A stretch of DNA of 64,000 nt from Ferribacterium limneticum (GTDB lineage: Bacteria; Pseudomonadota; Gammaproteobacteria; Burkholderiales; Rhodocyclaceae), in the NCBI RefSeq assembly GCF_020510585.1, contig NZ_CP075190.1:372001-436000 (forward strand), in the 5' to 3' direction. Position 1 is the stretch's first letter; the number at the start of each line of letters is the position of its first letter. Below, piece after piece: positions 10,701-25,909 of this stretch. The position numbers and the translations under genes were made by a program. The notes below the pieces were generated by a model, which was not told the DNA's origin, did not search any database, and saw nothing but the letters and a program-made list of their open reading frames with translations.

Positions 10701-11998
10701 CGTCGGGTATCGCCGGTACTGTTATCGACGTTCAGGTGTTCACCCGCGAAGGTATTGAGCGTGACAAGCGCGCCCAGTCGATCATCGACGAACACCTCCG
10801 TCACTACAAGCTGGACCTCGCCGACCAGATGCGTATTGTTGAACGTGATGCCTTTGCTCGTGTCGAACGACTGATTCTCGGCAAGAAGGCCAATGGTGGT
10901 CCGAAGAAATTGGCGAAGGGTTCTGTTGTCGAGAAGTCGTATCTCGACGGGATGGATCCGCATCACTGGTTCGATATTCGCCTCGCTGACGATGATGCTG
11001 CCCAGCAGTTGGAACAAGTTAAGGATGGTCTGGAGCAGGCGCGCAAGGATTTTGACATTGCCTTTGAAGGCAAGCGGAAAAAACTGACGCAAGGCGATGA
11101 ACTGCCGCCAGGCGTCCAGAAAATGGTCAAGGTCTACGTCGCCGTGAAACGTCGTCTGCAGCCGGGTGACAAGATGGCCGGTCGTCACGGTAATAAGGGC
11201 GTCGTTTCTCGTATCCTGCCGGTTGAAGACATGCCGCACATGGAGGATGGCAGCCCGGTTGACATCGTGCTGAATCCGCTCGGCGTGCCGTCACGGATGA
11301 ACGTTGGGCAGATTCTGGAAGTTCACCTCGGCCTTGCTGCGAAGGGACTTGGTCATAAGATCGGCGCCATGTTGCGCGCCCAATCGAGCGCCAAGGAAGT
11401 TCGCGGTTTCCTGGACCAGATATACAACTCCAGTGGCAAACAGGAGAATCTCGAGGAGCTGAACGACACTGAGGTCCTCGAAATGGCCGGTAACCTGACC
11501 AATGGCGTCCCGTTCGCAACGCCCGTGTTCGATGGTGCCAAGGAAGACGAAATCAAGGCCATGCTGGCGATGGCTGGTATGCCGTCCTCAGGTCAGATGA
11601 CGCTGTTCGACGGTCGCACTGGTGAGGCGTTTGAACGTAAGGTGACGGTTGGCTACATGCATTACCTGAAGCTGCATCACCTCGTTGACGACAAGATGCA
11701 CGCCCGATCGACGGGTCCGTACTCGCTGGTTACCCAACAGCCGCTGGGCGGCAAGGCCCAGTTTGGTGGTCAGCGCTTCGGTGAGATGGAAGTGTGGGCG
11801 CTGGAAGCCTACGGTGCATCGTATGTGCTGCAGGAAATGTTGACCGTGAAGTCCGATGACGTGAACGGTCGTACGAAGGTGTACGAAAACATCGTCAAGG
11901 GCGAGCACAGGATCGATGCCGGCATGCCGGAATCATTCAATGTGCTGGTCAAGGAAATCCGTTCGCTGGCGATCGATATCGATCTGGAACGTTACTGA
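7718..11998 (+). CDS. rpoB: RNA polymerase beta subunit
   Basis: A 1426-residue catalytic-core subunit, longer than the E. coli protein (1342). The rifampicin-binding cluster reads [10 protein letters not shown]...[13 protein letters not shown], the drug-sensitive form at the usual resistance positions. The C-terminal clamp motif [20 protein letters not shown] is intact. Transcribed with rplL upstream through an attenuator and followed after 21 bases by rpoC, with which its product assembles. Confidence 0.99.
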   Translation: MTYSFTEKKRIRKSFAKRASVLDVPYLLATQLQSFKDFLQDGVAPERRKNEGLQAAFTSIFPIISHSGNARLEFVSYMLGEPAFDVTECQQRGLTFASSLRAKVRLVIMDREAPDTVKEVKEQEVYMGEMPLMTTNGSFVINGTERVIVSQLHRSPGVFFEHDRGKTHSSGKLLFSARVIPYRGSWLDFEFDPKDTLFFRVDRRRKMPVTTLLKAIGMSSEEILEQFFEFDTFLLAKDKIEFTLVPERLRGEVARFDFVGPDGKVIVAKDKRITAKHIRDIATSAIKQIAVPEEFLVGRVVAKNIIDKATGEVIANANDEITEILLAKLRESEIFTIETLYTNELDRGSFISNTLRADETATRQAARVAIYRMMRPGEPPTEEAVEILFNGLFYSDERYDLSGVGRMKFNRRLTRPDVIEYKLMLKGLASKAEAALKNLAEASGFALSAIQDLVGLMPYGARAMVENVTLAEAEALAAKIKPLGANIEVREQLTLSPRDIVEVIKILVELRNGRGEIDDIDHLGNRRVRSVGELAENQFRAGLVRVERAVKERLSQAESDNLMPHDLINAKPISAAIKEFFGSSQLSQFMDQTNPLSEITHKRRVSALGPGGLTRERAGFEVRDVHPTHYGRVCPIETPEGPNIGLINSLALFARVNSYGFIETAYRKVVDSQVTDQIEYLSAIEEGNYVVAQANASLLEGRLSDDLVTCREKGETILAEPSRVQYMDVAPGQIVSVAASLIPFLEHDDANRALMGANMQRQAVPCLRPEKPLVGTGIERTVAVDSGTAVIALRGGKVDYVDAARVVVRVNDEETIAGEVGVDIYNLVKYTRSNQNTNINQRPLVRVGDHIAKGDVVADGASTDKGELALGQNMLIAFMPWNGYNFEDSILISERVVAEDRYTSIHIEELTVVARDTKLGPEEITRDIASLGESQLSRLDDSGIVYIGAEVEAADVLVGKVTPKGETQLTPEEKLLRAIFGEKASDVKDTSLRVPSGIAGTVIDVQVFTREGIERDKRAQSIIDEHLRHYKLDLADQMRIVERDAFARVERLILGKKANGGPKKLAKGSVVEKSYLDGMDPHHWFDIRLADDDAAQQLEQVKDGLEQARKDFDIAFEGKRKKLTQGDELPPGVQKMVKVYVAVKRRLQPGDKMAGRHGNKGVVSRILPVEDMPHMEDGSPVDIVLNPLGVPSRMNVGQILEVHLGLAAKGLGHKIGAMLRAQSSAKEVRGFLDQIYNSSGKQENLEELNDTEVLEMAGNLTNGVPFATPVFDGAKEDEIKAMLAMAGMPSSGQMTLFDGRTGEAFERKVTVGYMHYLKLHHLVDDKMHARSTGPYSLVTQQPLGGKAQFGGQRFGEMEVWALEAYGASYVLQEMLTVKSDDVNGRTKVYENIVKGEHRIDAGMPESFNVLVKEIRSLAIDIDLERY

Positions 11999-12019
11999 TT
12001 TAGGGCTGGGAGTTAAACG

Positions 12020-16231
<4,212 letters not shown>

Positions 16232-16240
16232 GTCTGTAGG

Positions 16241-16271
16241 CAAGCCCCTTGTCTCGTTGACAAGGGGCTTG
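16241..16271 (+). terminator. Terminator-like hairpin after rpoC
   Basis: Perfect 13-bp arms CAAGCCCCTTGTC / GACAAGGGGCTTG, 5-base loop, no U-run after it. Probably ends or reduces rpoBC transcription or protects the 3' end. The -35 box of the next promoter lies inside it. Confidence 0.65.
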
Positions 16272-16285
16272 ATCGGCCATAGAAT
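16257..16285 (+). promoter_or_regulatory. Promoter of the str operon (rpsL)
   Basis: TTGACA (16257-16262), 17-base spacer and TAGAAT (16280-16285). The -35 lies in the loop and 3' arm of the rpoC hairpin, and the -10 lies in the palindrome CCATAGAATTTATGG. It stands about 105 bases before rpsL. Consensus-quality but unproven. Confidence 0.65.
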
Positions 16286-16389
16286 TTATGGTCTTTGTCG
16301 GCGGAGGCTAATCATTGTCTCTGCTTTGGATAACAAAATAGCCGTCGTGTACCAGTATTGCTGTGCCCGGCCGTTGAAGGAAGTTTGAT

Positions 16390-16767
16390 ATGCCGACCAT
16401 TAACCAGCTCGTGCGCAAGCCGCGCGTAGCCGAAAAGGCCAAGAGCAAGGTTCCTGCTCTGGAAAAGTGCCCGCAGAAGCGTGGCGTCTGTACCCGTGTT
16501 TATACCACCACCCCGAAAAAGCCGAACTCCGCTCTCCGTAAGGTTTGCAAGGTTCGTCTGACCAATGGCTTCGAAGTCATTTCCTACATCGGCGGTGAAG
16601 GTCACAACCTTCAGGAACACTCCGTGGTTCTGATTCGTGGTGGTCGTGTCAAGGACTTGCCTGGTGTGCGTTACCACACCGTGCGTGGCTCGCTCGATAC
16701 GCAGGGTGTCAAGGATCGTAAGCAGTCCCGTTCCAAGTACGGGGCCAAGCGTCCGAAGGCTGCTTAA
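16390..16767 (+). CDS. rpsL: 30S ribosomal protein S12
   Basis: A 125-residue decoding-centre protein and first gene of the str operon. The streptomycin loops [10 protein letters not shown] and [10 protein letters not shown] carry lysines at the sensitive positions, so no resistance substitution is visible. The start has AAGGAAG upstream. The standard order rpsL-rpsG-fusA-tuf follows. Confidence 0.98.
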   Translation: MPTINQLVRKPRVAEKAKSKVPALEKCPQKRGVCTRVYTTTPKKPNSALRKVCKVRLTNGFEVISYIGGEGHNLQEHSVVLIRGGRVKDLPGVRYHTVRGSLDTQGVKDRKQSRSKYGAKRPKAA

Positions 16768-16817
16768 TTCAATTAGCGGCTTAAGTAAGTGGCCGTCCCC
16801 TTGGGCGGTCGGGAGAG

Positions 16818-16848
16818 GCCGGGAGGGTAAAACCCTAGCCCGGCTTTT
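16818..16848 (+). promoter_or_regulatory. rpsL-rpsG intercistronic hairpin, candidate S7 control site
   Basis: GCCGGG / CCCGGC with inner AGGGT / ACCCT and a small bulge, followed by TTTTC, 29 bases before rpsG. In E. coli S7 binds the rpsL-rpsG intercistronic RNA to repress str translation; that role is proposed from position only, and weak termination is an alternative. Confidence 0.45.
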
Positions 16849-16877
16849 CAACTGAATCGTGTTTAATGGAGGTTAAT

Positions 16878-17348
16878 ATGCCCCGTCGTCGTGAAGTACC
16901 CAAGCGTGACATTCTGCCGGATCCGAAGTTTGGCAATGTCGATGTCTCCAAGTTTGTAAACGCCATCATGCAAAGCGGCAAGAAGTCTGTTGCCGAGCGT
17001 ATCGTCTATGGCGCTTTCGATATCATCACCAGCAAGTCCGGCAAGGATCCGCTCGAAGTCTTTGCTTCTGCGATGGCTAACGTTCGCCCGATGGTCGAAG
17101 TCAAGTCGCGCCGCGTTGGCGGTGCCAACTATCAGGTTCCGGTCGAAGTTCGCCCGGCTCGTCGTGCCGCGCTCGCCATGCGCTGGCTGCGTGAGTCTGC
17201 CCGCAAGCGTTCCGAGAAGTCCATGGGCCAGCGCCTCGCTGCCGAAATGCTGGAAGCCGCTGAAAACCGTGGTGGTGCCGTCAAGAAGCGCGATGAAGTG
17301 CACCGCATGGCTGATGCCAACAAGGCCTTCGCTCACTTCCGCTTCTAA
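16878..17348 (+). CDS. rpsG: 30S ribosomal protein S7
   Basis: A 156-residue primary binder of the 3' domain of 16S rRNA. The start [19 protein letters not shown] is chosen because GGAGG (16868-16872) lies five bases upstream; an ATG 12 bases earlier overlaps that ribosome site. The S7 signature and C-terminal helix ([20 protein letters not shown]) are complete. In relatives it is the translational repressor of the str operon. Confidence 0.97.
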   Translation: MPRRREVPKRDILPDPKFGNVDVSKFVNAIMQSGKKSVAERIVYGAFDIITSKSGKDPLEVFASAMANVRPMVEVKSRRVGGANYQVPVEVRPARRAALAMRWLRESARKRSEKSMGQRLAAEMLEAAENRGGAVKKRDEVHRMADANKAFAHFRF

Positions 17349-17366
17349 TTTTCAAAGGGCTTTAAC

Positions 17367-19460
17367 GTGGCACGCAAAACTCCCATCGAGCGCTACCGTA
17401 ATATCGGTATCAGCGCCCACATCGACGCCGGCAAGACGACAACGACCGAGCGCATCCTGTATTACACCGGTGTCAATCACAAGATCGGTGAAGTGCATGA
17501 TGGCGCCGCTACCATGGACTGGATGGAGCAGGAGCAGGAACGCGGTATCACCATTACCTCGGCTGCGACGACCTGTTTCTGGAGTGGCATGGACAAGCAG
17601 TTCCAGCCGCACCACATCAACATCATCGACACCCCGGGGCACGTTGACTTCACCATTGAAGTCGAGCGCTCGATGCGCGTTCTTGATGCTGCCTGCATGG
17701 TTTACTGTGCAGTTGGTGGCGTTCAGCCGCAGTCGGAAACCGTGTGGCGTCAGGCCAACAAGTACGGCGTGCCGCGCCTCGCCTTCGTGAACAAGATGGA
17801 CCGCTCCGGTGCCAACTTCTTCCGTGTTGTCGATCAGCTCAAGCTGCGCCTGAAGGCGAATCCTGTGCCTATCGTCATCCCTATCGGGGCTGAAGACAAG
17901 TTCGAGGGTGTGGTTGACCTTATCAAGATGAAGGCCATCTACTGGGATGAAGCTTCCCAGGGCATGAAGTACGACGCCCGTGACATCCCGGCCGAACTGG
18001 CTGACGATGCCGCCAGCTGGCGCGAGCAGATGGTCGAGGCGGCTGCCGAAGCCACCGAAGAGCTGATGAACAAGTACTTGGAAGAAGGCGAGCTGTCGGA
18101 AGCTGACATCATCTTCGGTCTGCGTACCCGTACCATCGCCTGCGAAATCCAGCCGATGCTGTGTGGAACCGCATTCAAGAATAAGGGCGTGCAGAAGATG
18201 CTTGACGCCGTGATCGAGTTGCTGCCGTCGCCGGTCGATATTCCGCCGGTCAAGGGCATTCTTGAGAACGAATCCGAAGGCGAGCGTCGTGCCGCCGACG
18301 ACGAGGCTTTCTCGGCTTTGGCCTTCAAGATCATGACCGACCCGTTCGTCGGCCAGCTAATCTTCTTCCGCGTCTATTCCGGCGTGATCAACTCGGGTGA
18401 CACCGTTTACAATCCGGTCAAGGGTCGTAAGGAGCGTCTGGGTCGTATTCTGCAGATGCACGCCAATCAGCGTGAAGAAATCAAGGAAGTGCGCGCTGGC
18501 GATATCGCTGCTGCCGTTGGCCTCAAGGAAGCGACGACCGGTGACACCCTGTGTGATCCGCAAAAGGTCATCACTCTGGAACGCATGATCTTCCCGGAGC
18601 CGGTGATTCACGTTGCCGTCGAACCGAAGACCAAGGCCGACCAGGAAAAGATGGGTCTCGCCCTCGGTCGTCTGGCCCAGGAAGATCCGTCTTTCCGCGT
18701 GCGTACCGACGAAGAATCCGGTCAGACCATCATTTCCGGTATGGGTGAACTGCACCTGGAAATTCTGGTCGATCGCATGCGTCGCGAATTCAACGTCGAA
18801 GCAACCGTTGGCGCCCCGCAAGTGGCCTACCGTGAGTGCATCAAGAAGTCGGTCGAGCAGGAGGGCAAGTTCGTTAAGCAGTCCGGCGGTCGCGGTCAAT
18901 TCGGTCACGTCTGGCTCAAGATCGAGCCGAACGAAGCCGGCAAGGGCTACGAATTCGTCGATGCCATCAAGGGTGGTGTCGTTCCCCGTGAATTTATCCC
19001 GGCGGTCGACAAGGGGCTGCGCGACGCAGTGACCAGTGGCGTTCTGGCTGGCTTCCCGGTGGTTGACGTCAAGTTTACGCTGTTCGACGGTTCCTACCAC
19101 GACGTTGACTCCAACGAAAATGCGTTCCGCATGGCTGCTTCGATGGCCTTCAAGGAGGGCATGAAGAAAGCCAGCCCGACGCTCCTCGAGCCGATGATGG
19201 CCGTTGAAGTTGAAACGCCAGAAGAGTACATGGGTAACGTCATGGGCGACCTTTCTTCCCGTCGCGGTATCGTTCAGGGCATGGAAGACCAGGTTGGCGG
19301 CATCAAGGTCATCAAGGCTGAAGTCCCCCTGTCTGAAATGTTTGGTTATTCGACCTCGGTGCGCTCTCTGTCGCAAGGTCGTGCTACCTACTCGATGGAA
19401 TTCAAGCACTACACCGAGGCGCCAAAGAATGTCGCTGAGGCTGTTATTAACAAGAAGTAA
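17367..19460 (+). CDS. fusA: Elongation factor G
   Basis: A 697-residue translocase GTPase. It begins with GTG (17367) after AAAGGGC and reads [21 protein letters not shown]1 AHIDAGKT, G2 RGITI, G3 DTPGHVDF and G4 NKMD are intact, followed by domains II-V ending in [20 protein letters not shown]. Third gene of the str operon, 18 bases after rpsG, and directly followed by the second tuf gene. Length is that of the canonical ribosomal EF-G. Confidence 0.99.
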   Translation: MARKTPIERYRNIGISAHIDAGKTTTTERILYYTGVNHKIGEVHDGAATMDWMEQEQERGITITSAATTCFWSGMDKQFQPHHINIIDTPGHVDFTIEVERSMRVLDAACMVYCAVGGVQPQSETVWRQANKYGVPRLAFVNKMDRSGANFFRVVDQLKLRLKANPVPIVIPIGAEDKFEGVVDLIKMKAIYWDEASQGMKYDARDIPAELADDAASWREQMVEAAAEATEELMNKYLEEGELSEADIIFGLRTRTIACEIQPMLCGTAFKNKGVQKMLDAVIELLPSPVDIPPVKGILENESEGERRAADDEAFSALAFKIMTDPFVGQLIFFRVYSGVINSGDTVYNPVKGRKERLGRILQMHANQREEIKEVRAGDIAAAVGLKEATTGDTLCDPQKVITLERMIFPEPVIHVAVEPKTKADQEKMGLALGRLAQEDPSFRVRTDEESGQTIISGMGELHLEILVDRMRREFNVEATVGAPQVAYRECIKKSVEQEGKFVKQSGGRGQFGHVWLKIEPNEAGKGYEFVDAIKGGVVPREFIPAVDKGLRDAVTSGVLAGFPVVDVKFTLFDGSYHDVDSNENAFRMAASMAFKEGMKKASPTLLEPMMAVEVETPEEYMGNVMGDLSSRRGIVQGMEDQVGGIKVIKAEVPLSEMFGYSTSVRSLSQGRATYSMEFKHYTEAPKNVAEAVINKK

Positions 19461-19477
19461 TTGCCGGGGAACTGATA

Positions 19478-20668
19478 ATGGCTAAGGAAAAATTCGAGCG
19501 TACCAAGCCGCACGTGAACGTCGGCACGATTGGACACGTTGACCATGGTAAGACGACGCTGACGGCGGCGATCACGACGGTGCTGTCCGCCAAGTTTGGT
19601 GGTTCGGCCAAGAAGTATGACGAAATTGATGCGGCGCCGGAAGAAAAGGCCCGTGGTATTACCATCAATACCGCCCACGTCGAATACGAAACCGCCAACC
19701 GTCACTACGCCCACGTTGACTGCCCGGGACACGCTGACTACGTCAAGAACATGATTACCGGTGCTGCCCAGATGGACGGCGCCATTCTCGTCTGTTCCGC
19801 CGCTGACGGCCCGATGCCGCAGACCCGCGAGCACATCCTGCTTGCCCGTCAAGTTGGTGTGCCGTACGTTCTGGTGTTCATGAACAAGTGCGACATGGTG
19901 GATGACGCCGAGCTGCTCGAGCTTGTCGAAATGGAACTCCGTGAGCTCCTCTCCAAGTACGACTTCCCGGGCGACGACACCCCGATCATTCACGGTTCTG
20001 CCCTGAAGGCACTTGAAGGCGATCAGTCCGAAATCGGCGAACCCTCCATCTTCCGTCTGGCAGATGCCCTGGACTCCTACATCCCGACCCCGGAACGTGC
20101 GATTGACCAGCCCTTCCTGATGCCGGTTGAAGACGTCTTCTCCATCTCCGGTCGCGGTACTGTTGTCACCGGTCGTATCGAGCGTGGCGTCGTCAAGGTT
20201 GGCGAAGAAATCGAAATCGTCGGTATTCGTCCGACCGTCAAGACCACCTGTACCGGTGTCGAAATGTTCCGCAAGCTGCTCGACCAAGGTCAGGCTGGCG
20301 ACAACGTTGGCGCCCTGTTGCGTGGTACCAAGCGTGAAGACGTCGAGCGTGGCCAAGTGCTGTGCAAGCCGGGCTCTGTCAAGCCGCACACCCACTTCAC
20401 CTCGGAAGTGTACATTCTGTCCAAGGACGAAGGTGGTCGTCACACCCCGTTCTTTAATGGTTACCGTCCCCAGTTCTACTTCCGTACGACCGACGTGACT
20501 GGCTCCATCGACCTGCCGGAAGGCGTCGAGATGGTGATGCCTGGCGATAACATCGCCATGACCATCAAGCTGATCGCCCCGATCGCCATGGAAGAAGGTC
20601 TGCGCTTCGCCATCCGTGAAGGCGGTCGTACCGTCGGCGCCGGCGTCGTCGCTAAGATCATCGAGTAA
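19478..20668 (+). CDS. tuf: Translation elongation factor Tu, copy 2
   Basis: A 396-residue protein identical to copy 1 at 2908-4098, with the same G-motifs. It occupies the tufA position after fusA, 17 bases downstream. By eye the DNA of the two genes is the same from start to stop codon, while upstream (GGGAACTGATA) and downstream sequences differ. This is the pattern left by gene conversion between tuf copies. Confidence 0.99.
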   Translation: MAKEKFERTKPHVNVGTIGHVDHGKTTLTAAITTVLSAKFGGSAKKYDEIDAAPEEKARGITINTAHVEYETANRHYAHVDCPGHADYVKNMITGAAQMDGAILVCSAADGPMPQTREHILLARQVGVPYVLVFMNKCDMVDDAELLELVEMELRELLSKYDFPGDDTPIIHGSALKALEGDQSEIGEPSIFRLADALDSYIPTPERAIDQPFLMPVEDVFSISGRGTVVTGRIERGVVKVGEEIEIVGIRPTVKTTCTGVEMFRKLLDQGQAGDNVGALLRGTKREDVERGQVLCKPGSVKPHTHFTSEVYILSKDEGGRHTPFFNGYRPQFYFRTTDVTGSIDLPEGVEMVMPGDNIAMTIKLIAPIAMEEGLRFAIREGGRTVGAGVVAKIIE

Positions 20669-20731
20669 TTCGTTCTTTTAAATAACCGGGGTGAGGTTCG
20701 CTTCACCCCTATCGCTCTTTGGAAGCCAAAA

Positions 20732-21043
20732 ATGCAAAGCCAGAAAATCCGTATCCGTCTCAAGGCCTTCGACTATCGTCTGATCGACCAGTCGGCTCAG
20801 GAGATCGTTGAAACTGCCAAGCGTACCGGTGCAGTTGTTCGTGGTCCCGTGCCCCTGCCGACTCGTAAGCAGCGTTTCGATATCCTGCGCTCGCCGCACG
20901 TGAACAAGGCTTCTCGCGATCAGCTGGAAATTCGTACCCATCTGCGCCTGATGGATATCGTTGATCCGACCGACAAGACCGTGGATGCTTTGATGAAGCT
21001 GGATCTTCCGGCTGGCGTCGACGTCGAAATCAAGTTGCAGTAA
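20732..21043 (+). CDS. rpsJ: 30S ribosomal protein S10
   Basis: A 103-residue protein beginning [20 protein letters not shown], also the NusE antitermination partner of NusB and NusG. The hairpin GGGGTGA / TCACCCC in the 63-base gap after tuf may influence read-through. It opens the S10 operon but is separated from rplC by a further putative promoter. Confidence 0.98.
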   Translation: MQSQKIRIRLKAFDYRLIDQSAQEIVETAKRTGAVVRGPVPLPTRKQRFDILRSPHVNKASRDQLEIRTHLRLMDIVDPTDKTVDALMKLDLPAGVDVEIKLQ

Positions 21044-21064
21044 TACAGTAATTGCGGATATAAT
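21035..21064 (+). promoter_or_regulatory. Internal promoter between rpsJ and rplC
   Basis: TTGCAG (21035-21040, overlapping the end of rpsJ), 18-base spacer and perfect TATAAT (21059-21064). The -10 is enclosed by the palindrome GCGGAT-ATA-ATCCGC. About 90 bases of leader to rplC follow. Confidence 0.6.
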
Positions 21065-21153
21065 CCGCGCCTTTCGGGGGTGGCCGGCGACGGCTGCCCA
21101 TTTGTTGTTTTACATCGACCGGCCAATCGCAGCCGGCGATGAGGAGAATAACC

Positions 21154-21792
21154 ATGAGTCTAGGCCTTGTTGGTCGCAAGGTTGGCATGACTCGCATTTT
21201 TGCCGAGGATGGCGCGTCCATTCCGGTAACTGTGCTTGACGTGTCTAACAACCGAGTGACCCAAGTAAAAACGCCGGAGATCGATGGCTACTCAGCCATT
21301 CAGGTCGCATTCGGTAAGCGCCGTGCCTCTCGTGTTTCGAAGCCTCTTGCTGGCCATCTGGCCAAGGCAGGTGTCGAAGCCGGGCATGTGCTCAAGGAAT
21401 TTCTGATCGGTGCTGATCAGCTCGCCACTTTTAAGGCGGGCGACCAGGTTGCCGTCACTATCTTTGCTGAAGGGCAAAAAGTTGACGTGACCGGTAGTTC
21501 CATCGGTAAGGGTTTCCAGGGTGGTATCAAACGCCACAATTTCAGCTCCAACCGTGCAACCCATGGTAATTCGCTATCGCATAACGCGCCGGGTTCCATT
21601 GGTATGGCGCAGGATCCGGGTCGCGTTTTTCCGGGTAAGCGCATGGCCGGGCATATGGGTGATGTTCAATCCACGATGCAGGGTCTGACGATTGTTCGCG
21701 TTGATGCTGACCGCCAGTTGCTACTGGTCAAGGGTGCCGTTCCTGGTGCCAAGGGTTCTGACGTCGTTGTGCGTCCGGCAGTCAAGGGCTAA
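21154..21792 (+). CDS. rplC: 50S ribosomal protein L3
   Basis: A 212-residue early assembly protein at the peptidyl transferase base. The start [16 protein letters not shown] is chosen, with GAGGAG eight bases upstream; an in-frame upstream start overlaps that site. The L3 signature [11 protein letters not shown] is present near residue 130. Followed after nine bases by rplD. Confidence 0.97.
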   Translation: MSLGLVGRKVGMTRIFAEDGASIPVTVLDVSNNRVTQVKTPEIDGYSAIQVAFGKRRASRVSKPLAGHLAKAGVEAGHVLKEFLIGADQLATFKAGDQVAVTIFAEGQKVDVTGSSIGKGFQGGIKRHNFSSNRATHGNSLSHNAPGSIGMAQDPGRVFPGKRMAGHMGDVQSTMQGLTIVRVDADRQLLLVKGAVPGAKGSDVVVRPAVKG

Positions 21793-21801
21793 GGGGGCGA
21801 C

Positions 21802-22425
21802 ATGGAACTCAAGGTAATTAACGAACAAGGCCAGGAGTCTGCCAAACTGCAGGCTTCCGACGTGCTGTTCGGGCGCGATTTCAACGAAGCGCTGGTTCAT
21901 CAGATCGTCGTCGCCTATCAGGCGAATGCGCGCTCCGGCGACCGTCAGCAGAAAGATCGCTCCGAAGTCCGTCACACCACTACCAAACCGTGGCGCCAAA
22001 AAGGTACGGGCCGTGCTCGTGCTGGCAGTAATGGCAGCCCGCTGTGGCGTGGGGGTGGTCGGATTTTCCCGAACTCTCCTGAAGAAAATTTCAGTCAGAA
22101 GGTCAATAAGAAGATGTTCCGCGCCGGCATGGCTGCGATCCTCTCCGAATTGGCTCGCCAAGACCGGCTTGTCGTAATCGATGACCTGTCTGTGGAGGCT
22201 CCGAAGACCAAGTTATTCACGCAGAAGCTGAAGGATTTGGGCCTTGAAGGTAATCTTCTGGTCATCACCGATGCGTTGAGCGAGAACCTCTACCTCTCGT
22301 CGCGCAACCTGCCCAATGTTCTGGTGCTTGAAGCCCAGGAGGCCGATCCGGTTTCTCTGGTCCGCTTCGCCAAGGTCCTTGTGACCAAGAACGCTGTGGC
22401 CAAGTTCGAGGAGATGTGGGGATGA
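21802..22425 (+). CDS. rplD: 50S ribosomal protein L4
   Basis: A 207-residue protein lining the exit tunnel. The extended loop [21 protein letters not shown] is intact; in E. coli L4 also represses its own S10 operon by attenuation and translation control, and that has not been tested here. The stop overlaps the rplW start by four bases (ATGA). Confidence 0.97.
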   Translation: MELKVINEQGQESAKLQASDVLFGRDFNEALVHQIVVAYQANARSGDRQQKDRSEVRHTTTKPWRQKGTGRARAGSNGSPLWRGGGRIFPNSPEENFSQKVNKKMFRAGMAAILSELARQDRLVVIDDLSVEAPKTKLFTQKLKDLGLEGNLLVITDALSENLYLSSRNLPNVLVLEAQEADPVSLVRFAKVLVTKNAVAKFEEMWG

Positions 22426-22724
22426 ATCAAGAGCGTCTGATGCAGGTGCTGCTGGCACCGCAAATCTCCGAGAAGGCTACCTACATTGCTGACAAGCATA
22501 ATCAGGTGATCTTCCGCGTTGCTTCCGATGCCACCAAGCCGGAAATCAAGGCTGCCGTTGAGCTGCTGTTCAAGGTTGAAGTTGGTGCCGTCCAGGTTTC
22601 CAATGTCAAGGGTAAGGTCAAGCGTTTCAAGGGTGCGGTCGGTCGTCGCAAGGGCTGGAAAAAAGCCTATGTGAGTCTCAAGCCGGGCCAGGAGCTCAAC
22701 TTTGTTGAAGGGGGGAATGCCTAA
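22422..22724 (+). CDS. rplW: 50S ribosomal protein L23
   Basis: A 100-residue exit-site protein that docks trigger factor and SRP. ATG at 22422 ([20 protein letters not shown]) is preferred over an in-frame GTG six bases upstream because it makes the usual ATGA overlap with rplD. Ends one base into rplB. Confidence 0.96.
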   Translation: MNQERLMQVLLAPQISEKATYIADKHNQVIFRVASDATKPEIKAAVELLFKVEVGAVQVSNVKGKVKRFKGAVGRRKGWKKAYVSLKPGQELNFVEGGNA

Positions 22725-23551
22725 TGGCACTCGTTAAAGTCAAGCCGACTTCCCCGGGACGTCGCGCCGTTGTTCAGGTGGTTAACCCCAACCTGCACAA
22801 GGGTAAGCCGTTTGCCGCACTGGTTGAGGCAAAGTCCGGAAATGCCGGTCGCAACAACAACGGGCGTATTACGGTCCGTCATCAGGGCGGTGGTCACAAG
22901 CAGGCTTACCGTGTTATCGATTTCAAACGCAACAAGGACGGGATTCCGGCCAAGGTCGAGCGTCTGGAATACGACCCGAACCGGACTGCCAATATTGCCT
23001 TGCTTTGTTATGCTGATGGTGAGCGTCGCTACATCATTGCCAACAAAGGCATGGTGGTAGGGCAGCCGGTCATGAGTGGCTCCGAGGCGCCGATCAAGTC
23101 TGGCAATGCATTGCCGATCCGCAACATTCCCGTTGGTACGACCATTTGCTGCGTCGAAATGCTGCCTGGCAAGGGTGCGCAGATCGCCCGCTCGGCTGGT
23201 ACTTCCGTTCAGTTGCTGGCTCGTGAAGGCTCGTACGCCCAGATCCGCCTCCGCTCCGGCGAAGTGCGTCGCGTGCATGTCGAATGTCGCGCAACCATCG
23301 GTGAAGTTGGTAACGAAGAGCACAACCTCCGCAAGTTCGGCAAAGCCGGTGCTATGCGTTGGCGTGGTATTCGCCCGACCGTTCGTGGTACTGCCATGAA
23401 TCCGGTTGATCACCCCCACGGTGGTGGTGAAGGTAAGACCGGTGAAGGTCGCGTGCCAGTCAATCCGTGGGGTCAGCCCACCAAGGGTTACCGCACCCGC
23501 AGCAACAAGCGCACGAACAGTATGATTGTTCAGCGCCGTCATAAGCGTTAA
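22724..23551 (+). CDS. rplB: 50S ribosomal protein L2
   Basis: A 275-residue protein needed for subunit association and the peptidyl transferase centre. The C-terminal signature [16 protein letters not shown], with the functionally important histidine, is present. It overlaps rplW by one base (TAATG) and is 10 bases from rpsS. Confidence 0.98.
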   Translation: MALVKVKPTSPGRRAVVQVVNPNLHKGKPFAALVEAKSGNAGRNNNGRITVRHQGGGHKQAYRVIDFKRNKDGIPAKVERLEYDPNRTANIALLCYADGERRYIIANKGMVVGQPVMSGSEAPIKSGNALPIRNIPVGTTICCVEMLPGKGAQIARSAGTSVQLLAREGSYAQIRLRSGEVRRVHVECRATIGEVGNEEHNLRKFGKAGAMRWRGIRPTVRGTAMNPVDHPHGGGEGKTGEGRVPVNPWGQPTKGYRTRSNKRTNSMIVQRRHKR

Positions 23552-23561
23552 GGGGTAGGAA

Positions 23562-23837
23562 ATGGGACGTTCTCTCAAAAAGGGCCCGTTTGTTGATGCG
23601 CATCTGATCGACAAGGTCGAAGCAGTCCGCGCCACCAGCGACAAGCGCCCGATCAAGACTTGGTCGCGTCGTTCGACGATCCTCCCCGAGTTCATCGGCC
23701 TGACGATTGCGGTGCACAACGGCAAGCAACATATTCCGGTGTTCGTTACCGAAAATATGGTCGGTCACAAGCTCGGCGAGTTCTCGCTGACCCGTACGTT
23801 CAAGGGTCACACCGCCGGCAAGAAGGCCAAGAAGTAA
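23562..23837 (+). CDS. rpsS: 30S ribosomal protein S19
   Basis: A 91-residue head-domain protein starting [20 protein letters not shown], with the conserved [20 protein letters not shown] segment. Nine bases separate it from rplV, whose GGAGC ribosome site overlaps this stop region. Confidence 0.98.
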   Translation: MGRSLKKGPFVDAHLIDKVEAVRATSDKRPIKTWSRRSTILPEFIGLTIAVHNGKQHIPVFVTENMVGHKLGEFSLTRTFKGHTAGKKAKK

Positions 23838-23846
23838 GGAGCTAAC

Positions 23847-24176
23847 ATGGAAACTCGTGCAAATTTGCGAGGCGTACGCCTCTCTGCGCAAAAGGGCCGC
23901 TTGGTTGCGGACCTAGTGCGTGGCAAGCCGGTTGGCCAGGCTCTGAACATCCTGGCTTTCTGCCCCAAAAAGGGCGCCGGTATCGTCAAGAAAGTGCTGG
24001 AGTCGGCAATTGCCAACGCCGAGCACAACGATGGTGCTGATATCGACGAACTGACGGTGAAAACCATCTACGTTGAAAAAGGCATGGTGCTCAAGCGTTT
24101 TACCGCGCGCGCCAAGGGTCGTGGCAATCGGATCATCAAGCCGACCTGCCATATCTATCTGACCGTTGGTAACTAA
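23847..24176 (+). CDS. rplV: 50S ribosomal protein L22
   Basis: A 109-residue tunnel protein; its beta-hairpin ([19 protein letters not shown]) reaches the exit-tunnel constriction where macrolide-resistance changes arise in other species. No deletion is seen in the loop. Standard S10-operon position. Confidence 0.97.
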   Translation: METRANLRGVRLSAQKGRLVADLVRGKPVGQALNILAFCPKKGAGIVKKVLESAIANAEHNDGADIDELTVKTIYVEKGMVLKRFTARAKGRGNRIIKPTCHIYLTVGN

Positions 24177-24185
24177 GGAAGAGCC

Positions 24186-24971
24186 ATGGGACAGAAAATT
24201 CATCCGACTGGCTTCCGCCTGGCAGTCACCAAGAACTGGAGTTCGCGCTGGTACGCCAACAGCAAGGACTTCCCGGGTATGCTTAATGAGGATATCAAGG
24301 TTCGTGAGTACCTCAAGCGCAAGCTGGCGCACGCTTCCGTCGGTCGCGTGCTGATCGAGCGTCCGGCCAAGAATGCCCGCGTCACCGTCTATTCGGCTCG
24401 GCCGGGTGTCGTGATCGGCAAGAAGGGCGAAGATATCGAACAGCTGCGTACAGATCTTCAGCGCATCATGGGCGTTCCCGTCCATGTCTCGATCGAAGAA
24501 ATCCGCAAGCCGGAAATTGATGCTCAGCTGATTGCCGATTCGATTGCCCAGCAACTCGAAAAGCGCATCATGTTCCGCCGTGCCATGAAGCGTGCGATGC
24601 AGAATGCCATGCGTCTTGGTGCTCAGGGTATCAAGGTCATGAGTGCTGGCCGTCTGAACGGTGCCGAAATCGCGCGTAGCGAGTGGTATCGCGAAGGCCG
24701 TGTGCCACTGCATACCCTGCGTGCGGACATCGACTACGCAACCTCGGAAGCCCTGACCACCTACGGGATCATTGGCATCAAGGTCTGGGTTTACAAGGGC
24801 GATATGCTTGATCGTAACGAGCAGCCGGAAGTTGTTGAGCCGGTGGCTGATGATCGCCGTCCGCGTCGTGCTCCGGGTAGGCCGGAAGGTGACAAGCCGC
24901 GTACCCGTACCGTCAAGAAGGCTGATGGTGCTGGCGCTCCGGACACGCGCGCAAGAAAGGCAGGTGCTTAA
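24186..24971 (+). CDS. rpsC: 30S ribosomal protein S3, extended C-terminus
   Basis: A 261-residue mRNA-entry protein with KH domain ([14 protein letters not shown] near residue 77) and the C-terminal signature region. It is about 28 residues longer than the E. coli protein (233). The additional tail after roughly residue 217 is Pro/Arg/Asp-rich ([18 protein letters not shown]) and looks disordered. The ribosomal core is complete. The tail may be a lineage feature of betaproteobacteria. Confidence 0.97.
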   Translation: MGQKIHPTGFRLAVTKNWSSRWYANSKDFPGMLNEDIKVREYLKRKLAHASVGRVLIERPAKNARVTVYSARPGVVIGKKGEDIEQLRTDLQRIMGVPVHVSIEEIRKPEIDAQLIADSIAQQLEKRIMFRRAMKRAMQNAMRLGAQGIKVMSAGRLNGAEIARSEWYREGRVPLHTLRADIDYATSEALTTYGIIGIKVWVYKGDMLDRNEQPEVVEPVADDRRPRRAPGRPEGDKPRTRTVKKADGAGAPDTRARKAGA

Positions 24972-24972
24972 C

Positions 24973-25386
24973 ATGCTGCAACCAAATCGCCGCAAGTTCC
25001 GCAAGGAGCATAAGGGGCGCAACGAAGGTCTGGCTACCCGCGGCACGAAGGTGTCGTTCGGTGAGTGGGGGCTGAAGGCGACCGGTCGCGGCCGCCTGAC
25101 GGCTCGCCAGATCGAAGCTGCTCGCCGTGCGATGACCCGTCACATCAAACGTGGCGGCCGCATCTGGATTCGTATTTTCCCGGACAAGCCGATTTCAAAG
25201 AAGCCGGCCGAAGTTCGTATGGGTAATGGTAAGGGTAACCCGGAGTATTGGGTCGCCGAAATCCAGCCGGGTAAAGTGCTTTATGAGATGGATGGTGTCA
25301 ATGAAGCCTTGGCGCGCGAAGCATTTGCGCTCGCAGCCGCCAAGCTGCCGATTGCCACCACCTTCGTGACTCGTCATCTGGGGTAA
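24973..25386 (+). CDS. rplP: 50S ribosomal protein L16
   Basis: A 137-residue central-protuberance protein. The start [17 protein letters not shown] follows rpsC by one base; in-frame codons further upstream lie inside rpsC and are not used. Conserved [19 protein letters not shown] and GKGNPEYWV segments are present. Confidence 0.97.
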   Translation: MLQPNRRKFRKEHKGRNEGLATRGTKVSFGEWGLKATGRGRLTARQIEAARRAMTRHIKRGGRIWIRIFPDKPISKKPAEVRMGNGKGNPEYWVAEIQPGKVLYEMDGVNEALAREAFALAAAKLPIATTFVTRHLG

Positions 25387-25388
25387 TC

Positions 25389-25583
25389 ATGAAAGCTAGT
25401 GAATTGAGAACCAAGAGCGTGGACGAGCTCAACAAGGAATTGCTGGACCTGTTGAGGGCCCAGTTCGGTATGCGTATGCAACTCGCTACCCAGCAGTTGT
25501 CCAATACCAGCCAAATGTCCAAGGTGCGTCGCGACATCGCTCGCGTTCGTACGCTTATCCGTGAAAAGGCGGTGCAGCAATGA
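25389..25583 (+). CDS. rpmC: 50S ribosomal protein L29
   Basis: A 64-residue two-helix protein at the tunnel exit, beginning [20 protein letters not shown]. Two bases after rplP and overlapping rpsQ by four (ATGA), hence coupled. Confidence 0.97.
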   Translation: MKASELRTKSVDELNKELLDLLRAQFGMRMQLATQQLSNTSQMSKVRRDIARVRTLIREKAVQQ

Positions 25584-25846
25584 GCGAAACCACCAGTATT
25601 AAACGTACTCTTATCGGTCGCGTCGTTAGCGACAAGATGGAAAAGACGGTTACCGTTCTTGTCGAGCGTAAGGTCAAGCACCCTATGTACGGCAAGGTGA
25701 TGGTTCGTTCCAAGAAATATCACGCCCATAACGAAGGTAATTCGGCCAAGGCTGGCGATCTCGTCGAGATCATCGAAACCCGCCCGGTATCGCGTACCAA
25801 GACTTGGGCAGTGACGAGTGTTCTTGAGAAGGCGATCGTTGTATAA
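25580..25846 (+). CDS. rpsQ: 30S ribosomal protein S17
   Basis: An 88-residue OB-fold protein with [18 protein letters not shown] and the signature segment [18 protein letters not shown]. Last gene of the S10 group; a terminator/promoter element lies in the gap before rplN. Confidence 0.97.
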   Translation: MSETTSIKRTLIGRVVSDKMEKTVTVLVERKVKHPMYGKVMVRSKKYHAHNEGNSAKAGDLVEIIETRPVSRTKTWAVTSVLEKAIVV

Positions 25847-25865
25847 CGAAAGTTTCTTAAAATGC

Positions 25866-25895
25866 TTGCGCAGTCTGGAGAGAAGCCGGTATAAT
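25866..25895 (+). promoter_or_regulatory. spc-operon promoter inside the terminator
   Basis: TTGCGC (25866-25871), 18-base spacer and perfect TATAAT (25890-25895), the latter forming the loop of the S10 terminator. Transcription would begin at the U-run, giving a leader of about 100 bases before rplN. Confidence 0.55.
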
Positions 25896-25909
25896 CCGGC
25901 TTCTTTTTT
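25882..25909 (+). terminator. Terminator between the S10 and spc groups
   Basis: Perfect 8-bp arms GAAGCCGG / CCGGCTTC with the loop TATAAT, followed by six T. A canonical intrinsic terminator whose loop is itself a -10 box. Confidence 0.75.
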
